From Owenweeksia sp965214115 (lineage in GTDB: Bacteria > Bacteroidota > Bacteroidia > Flavobacteriales > Schleiferiaceae): a stretch of 64,000 bases of DNA. Both the position numbers and the translations under genes were made by a program. Position 1 is the first letter of the stretch. Every line of letters begins with the position of its first letter. This document shows, in pieces, positions 62,174-64,000 of this stretch. The notes under the pieces were generated by a model. It ran no database searches. It was not told the origin of the DNA and worked only from the letters and a program-made list of their open reading frames with translations. The stretch covers positions 248,001 through 312,000 of the forward strand of contig CBDCAU010000002.1 in the NCBI GenBank assembly GCA_965214115.1, given 5' to 3'.

Positions 62174-63835
62174 TCACACCTCCTCCAAATACCGATGCAC
62201 AAAACTAATCGCCATCGTGCCTTCGCCCACCGCACTCGCCACGCGGTTCATCGCGCCGGAGCGCACGTCGCCGGCGGCGAAAATGCCGGCCACGCTGGTT
62301 TCCAACAAAAAGGGTTCGCGCTCCAATTTCCAGTTTTTTGTGTGATTTTCCATTAGCACCAAATCGCGGCCGGTCTTTAAAAACCCCTTTTCGTCTTTCT
62401 TGAAATGGTCGCCCATCCAATCCGTAAACGGCCGCGCCCCGATGAAGATAAAAAGTGCACCCGCTTCCACTTCCGTTTCTTCACCTTTTTCATCGTTTTT
62501 TAATAGCAATTTTTCAAGATGGGAATCACCACTCGCGTTGATAATTTCGGTGTTGCCCTTTATATGAATGTTCTCGGTCTTTTCGATTTGCCGAATCAGG
62601 TAATCCGACATTGAAGATTTTAAGTCCGGTTTTCGTATCAAAATATAGACGTTTTTGGCAAATTGGGATAGATACATCGCGCCCTGCCCCGCCGAGTTGC
62701 CGCCGCCCACGATATACACTTCTTGGTCGCGGCAGGCGTTGGCCTCGGTCATCGCCGCGCCGTAGTACACGCCGGCGCCCGTGAATTTTTCTATGCCCTT
62801 GGTAGCCAGTTTTTTATAATCCACACCGGTGGTAATTACCACGCTTTTCGCAGAAATTTCATCGCCATTGCTGAGCACCAAAATTTTGTACTGGTCGGCC
62901 ATTTTGATTTCGCAGACTTCGCGCGGGGTCATCATTTCCGCGCCCAAGCGGCTGGCCTGTGAGGATGCGCGCCGCGCCAAATCGCTGCCACTCAGCCCTT
63001 TGGGAAAACCCAAATAATTTTCGATGCGCGACGAAGTGCCCGCTTGCCCGCCAGGTGCCCGCTTTTCGATGAGCAAAGTTTTAAGCCCCTCGCTGGCGCC
63101 GTACACCGCCGCGGCCAGCCCCGCCGGCCCCGCGCCCACGATGACCACGTCGTACATTTCCGCCGAAGCGGTCGGGTTCAGCCCCAGTTCGCGCGCCACA
63201 TCGGGAATTTGCGGGTCGCTCAAAAAATGGCCATTTTCCAAAAACAAAACCGGCAAATCTTGTTCAGACAAATCGTTGGCTTTCAAAAGTTCCCGCCCTT
63301 TTTCACTCGTCTCGAAATCGTGCCAGCGGTAGGGGAAAAGATTGCCCGCCAAAAAATCTTTCAGCGCGTGGCTCTTGGGCGAAAACTGGTAGCCGACCAC
63401 TTTAATCCCTTCAAAATCAGGAATGTAATTCGCCTGCCACTCGTCCAGCAAATCGTCCAGAACGGGATACATTTTTTCCTCCGGCGGGTCCCACGGTTTC
63501 ATCAGGTAATAATCGAGCTGCACCTCGTTGATGGCCTGAATCGCCGCGTCCGTATCGGAATAGGCCGTGAGCAACACCCGCTTGGCGCGCGGAAAATGCG
63601 CCTTGGCCCGCTCCAAAAATTCCGTCCCCGACATTTTCGGCATCCGCTGGTCGCTCAGGAACAGCGCCACTTCCTCGCCTTTTTTCTTAAACTCCTGCAC
63701 CGCTTCCAACCCTTCCACCGGCGAATCCGTGGAAATGATGCGGTAGTCATTTTTGTATTGCTTTCGCAAATCTTGCCGCACCGCGCGGATGACCTGCGGG
63801 TCGTCGTCGATGGCGAGGATGATGGGTTTTTTCAT
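62174..63835 (-). CDS. response-regulator receiver fused to a thioredoxin-reductase-like flavoprotein
   Basis: Protein of 553 residues. Residues 1-125 are a REC domain: KPIILAIDDDPQVIRAVRQD, phospho-acceptor Asp in ALFLSDQRMPKMSGTEFLER, and the late Lys in DYYLMKPWDPP. Residues 145-215 resemble a thioredoxin-like or glutaredoxin-like insert. From 225 on it is a TrxR-type flavoprotein: YDVVIVGAGPAGLAAAVYGA (FAD), VYIVGGGNSAGQGAMYLSQF (NADPH) and VAGIFAAGDVRSGAMNRVAS. The CxxC of thioredoxin reductase is missing at the expected place (VYYGAAMTEANA), so it is not a classical reductase. Phosphorylation may control redox activity; this is inference. Confidence 0.85.
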   Translation of the reverse strand: MKKPIILAIDDDPQVIRAVRQDLRKQYKNDYRIISTDSPVEGLEAVQEFKKKGEEVALFLSDQRMPKMSGTEFLERAKAHFPRAKRVLLTAYSDTDAAIQAINEVQLDYYLMKPWDPPEEKMYPVLDDLLDEWQANYIPDFEGIKVVGYQFSPKSHALKDFLAGNLFPYRWHDFETSEKGRELLKANDLSEQDLPVLFLENGHFLSDPQIPDVARELGLNPTASAEMYDVVIVGAGPAGLAAAVYGASEGLKTLLIEKRAPGGQAGTSSRIENYLGFPKGLSGSDLARRASSQASRLGAEMMTPREVCEIKMADQYKILVLSNGDEISAKSVVITTGVDYKKLATKGIEKFTGAGVYYGAAMTEANACRDQEVYIVGGGNSAGQGAMYLSQFAKNVYILIRKPDLKSSMSDYLIRQIEKTENIHIKGNTEIINASGDSHLEKLLLKNDEKGEETEVEAGALFIFIGARPFTDWMGDHFKKDEKGFLKTGRDLVLMENHTKNWKLEREPFLLETSVAGIFAAGDVRSGAMNRVASAVGEGTMAISFVHRYLEEV

Positions 63836-63837
63836 AG

Positions 63838-63875
63838 TTGATAGTTGTCAGTTGTTGGTTCTTGGTTGTCAGTCA
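63838..63875. repeat. GTTGTCAGTTGTTGGTT-type low-complexity repeat
   Basis: Imperfect TTGGTT/GTCAGT repeats similar to those at 12003-12050. The remaining bases to the window end hold a 20-bp palindrome and no gene. Confidence 0.5.
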
Positions 63876-63885
63876 GGTGTCGCAG

Positions 63886-63905
63886 CCGACGGTTTAAACC
63901 GTCGG
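63886..63905. repeat. 20-bp perfect palindrome
   Basis: CCGACGGTTTAAACCGTCGG is a perfect palindrome with no loop and no T-run. It may be a protein-binding site or a recombination end. Confidence 0.6.
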
Positions 63906-64000
63906 TCGGGAAGAAGGAGGTTTTCAGGTTCAATGTGTAAATAATAGTGCTGAAATTGCTATTAAAACACTATCAAATGACAGTTCAAATATTCATCAAA

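Noticed and set aside
1..64000. tRNA or rRNA genes, known riboswitches
   Set aside because: No cloverleaf, rRNA core or familiar riboswitch consensus was recognised by eye; a covariance-model search would be decisive.

Overview
The window reads as chromosomal DNA of a Bacteroidota bacterium, plausibly of the Saprospiria/Chitinophagales side. The evidence is type IX secretion and gliding signatures (a PorP/SprF-like protein, a gliding-type C-terminal sorting domain, a type A C-terminal sorting domain), a DUF5723-family protein, TAnnTTTG-type promoter boxes, and the near absence of Shine-Dalgarno sequences. The genus is inference only.

Layout. 1-4.0 kb: three overlapping glycosyltransferases (the first cut by the window edge) facing a fourth. 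4.0-5.4 kb: a LexA-type self-cleaving repressor and a DUF1989 protein in one operon with that fourth enzyme. 6.1-8.6 kb: a type II restriction-modification pair followed by two HigA-type regulators without a HigB toxin. 8.6-10.5 kb: topoisomerase IV subunit B. 12.0-13.4 kb: a PIN toxin/antitoxin locus with a second, shortened antitoxin-like gene. 13.7-20.3 kb: stress and housekeeping genes (CsbD, lipocalin, topoisomerase IB, NhaA, Rpn nuclease, nitroreductase, pirin, YHS protein). 20.5-21.3 kb: three small antitoxin-like genes. 21.5-31.3 kb: M2 peptidase, free methionine sulfoxide reductase, diacylglycerol kinase, a large type IX cargo, a PorP-SPOR protein and a sodium:solute symporter; two related MITE-like elements lie in this stretch in inverted orientation. 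32.7-41.3 kb: a complete type I-B cas operon (cas8b-cas7-cas5-cas3-cas6-cas1-cas2-cas4). 41.5-50.6 kb: a CRISPR array with 125 repeats of 37 bp. 50.8-64 kb: a type IX cargo, di-haem peroxidase, lipoprotein/DUF5723 pair, MntA/HepT toxin-antitoxin pair, DsbA, Fpg, an exonuclease/GIY-YIG fusion, a RhuM remnant and a response regulator-flavoprotein fusion.

How it works together. The strongest system is the type I-B immunity locus. Cas1, Cas2 and Cas4 add spacers at the cas side of the array, Cas6 cuts the transcript just before the 8-nt handle ATTGAAAC, Cas8b/Cas7/Cas5 form Cascade, and Cas3 degrades targets. The array keeps a legible history: a six-spacer block present 2.3 times, one spacer present twice with a 1-nt length difference, two spacers that are 32/36 identical and lie 82 spacers apart, and a run of 30 repeats with one substitution that reverts afterwards. 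Restriction-modification, several toxin-antitoxin loci and the LexA-like repressor add to a defence-rich segment.

Data quality. At least seven otherwise well-conserved genes between 22 and 51 kb carry single-base frame breaks, many of them in homopolymers, and a perfect 12-nt Illumina adapter core sits exactly where the last CRISPR repeat breaks off. I treat most frame breaks as probable sequence errors and the right-hand array junction as suspect.
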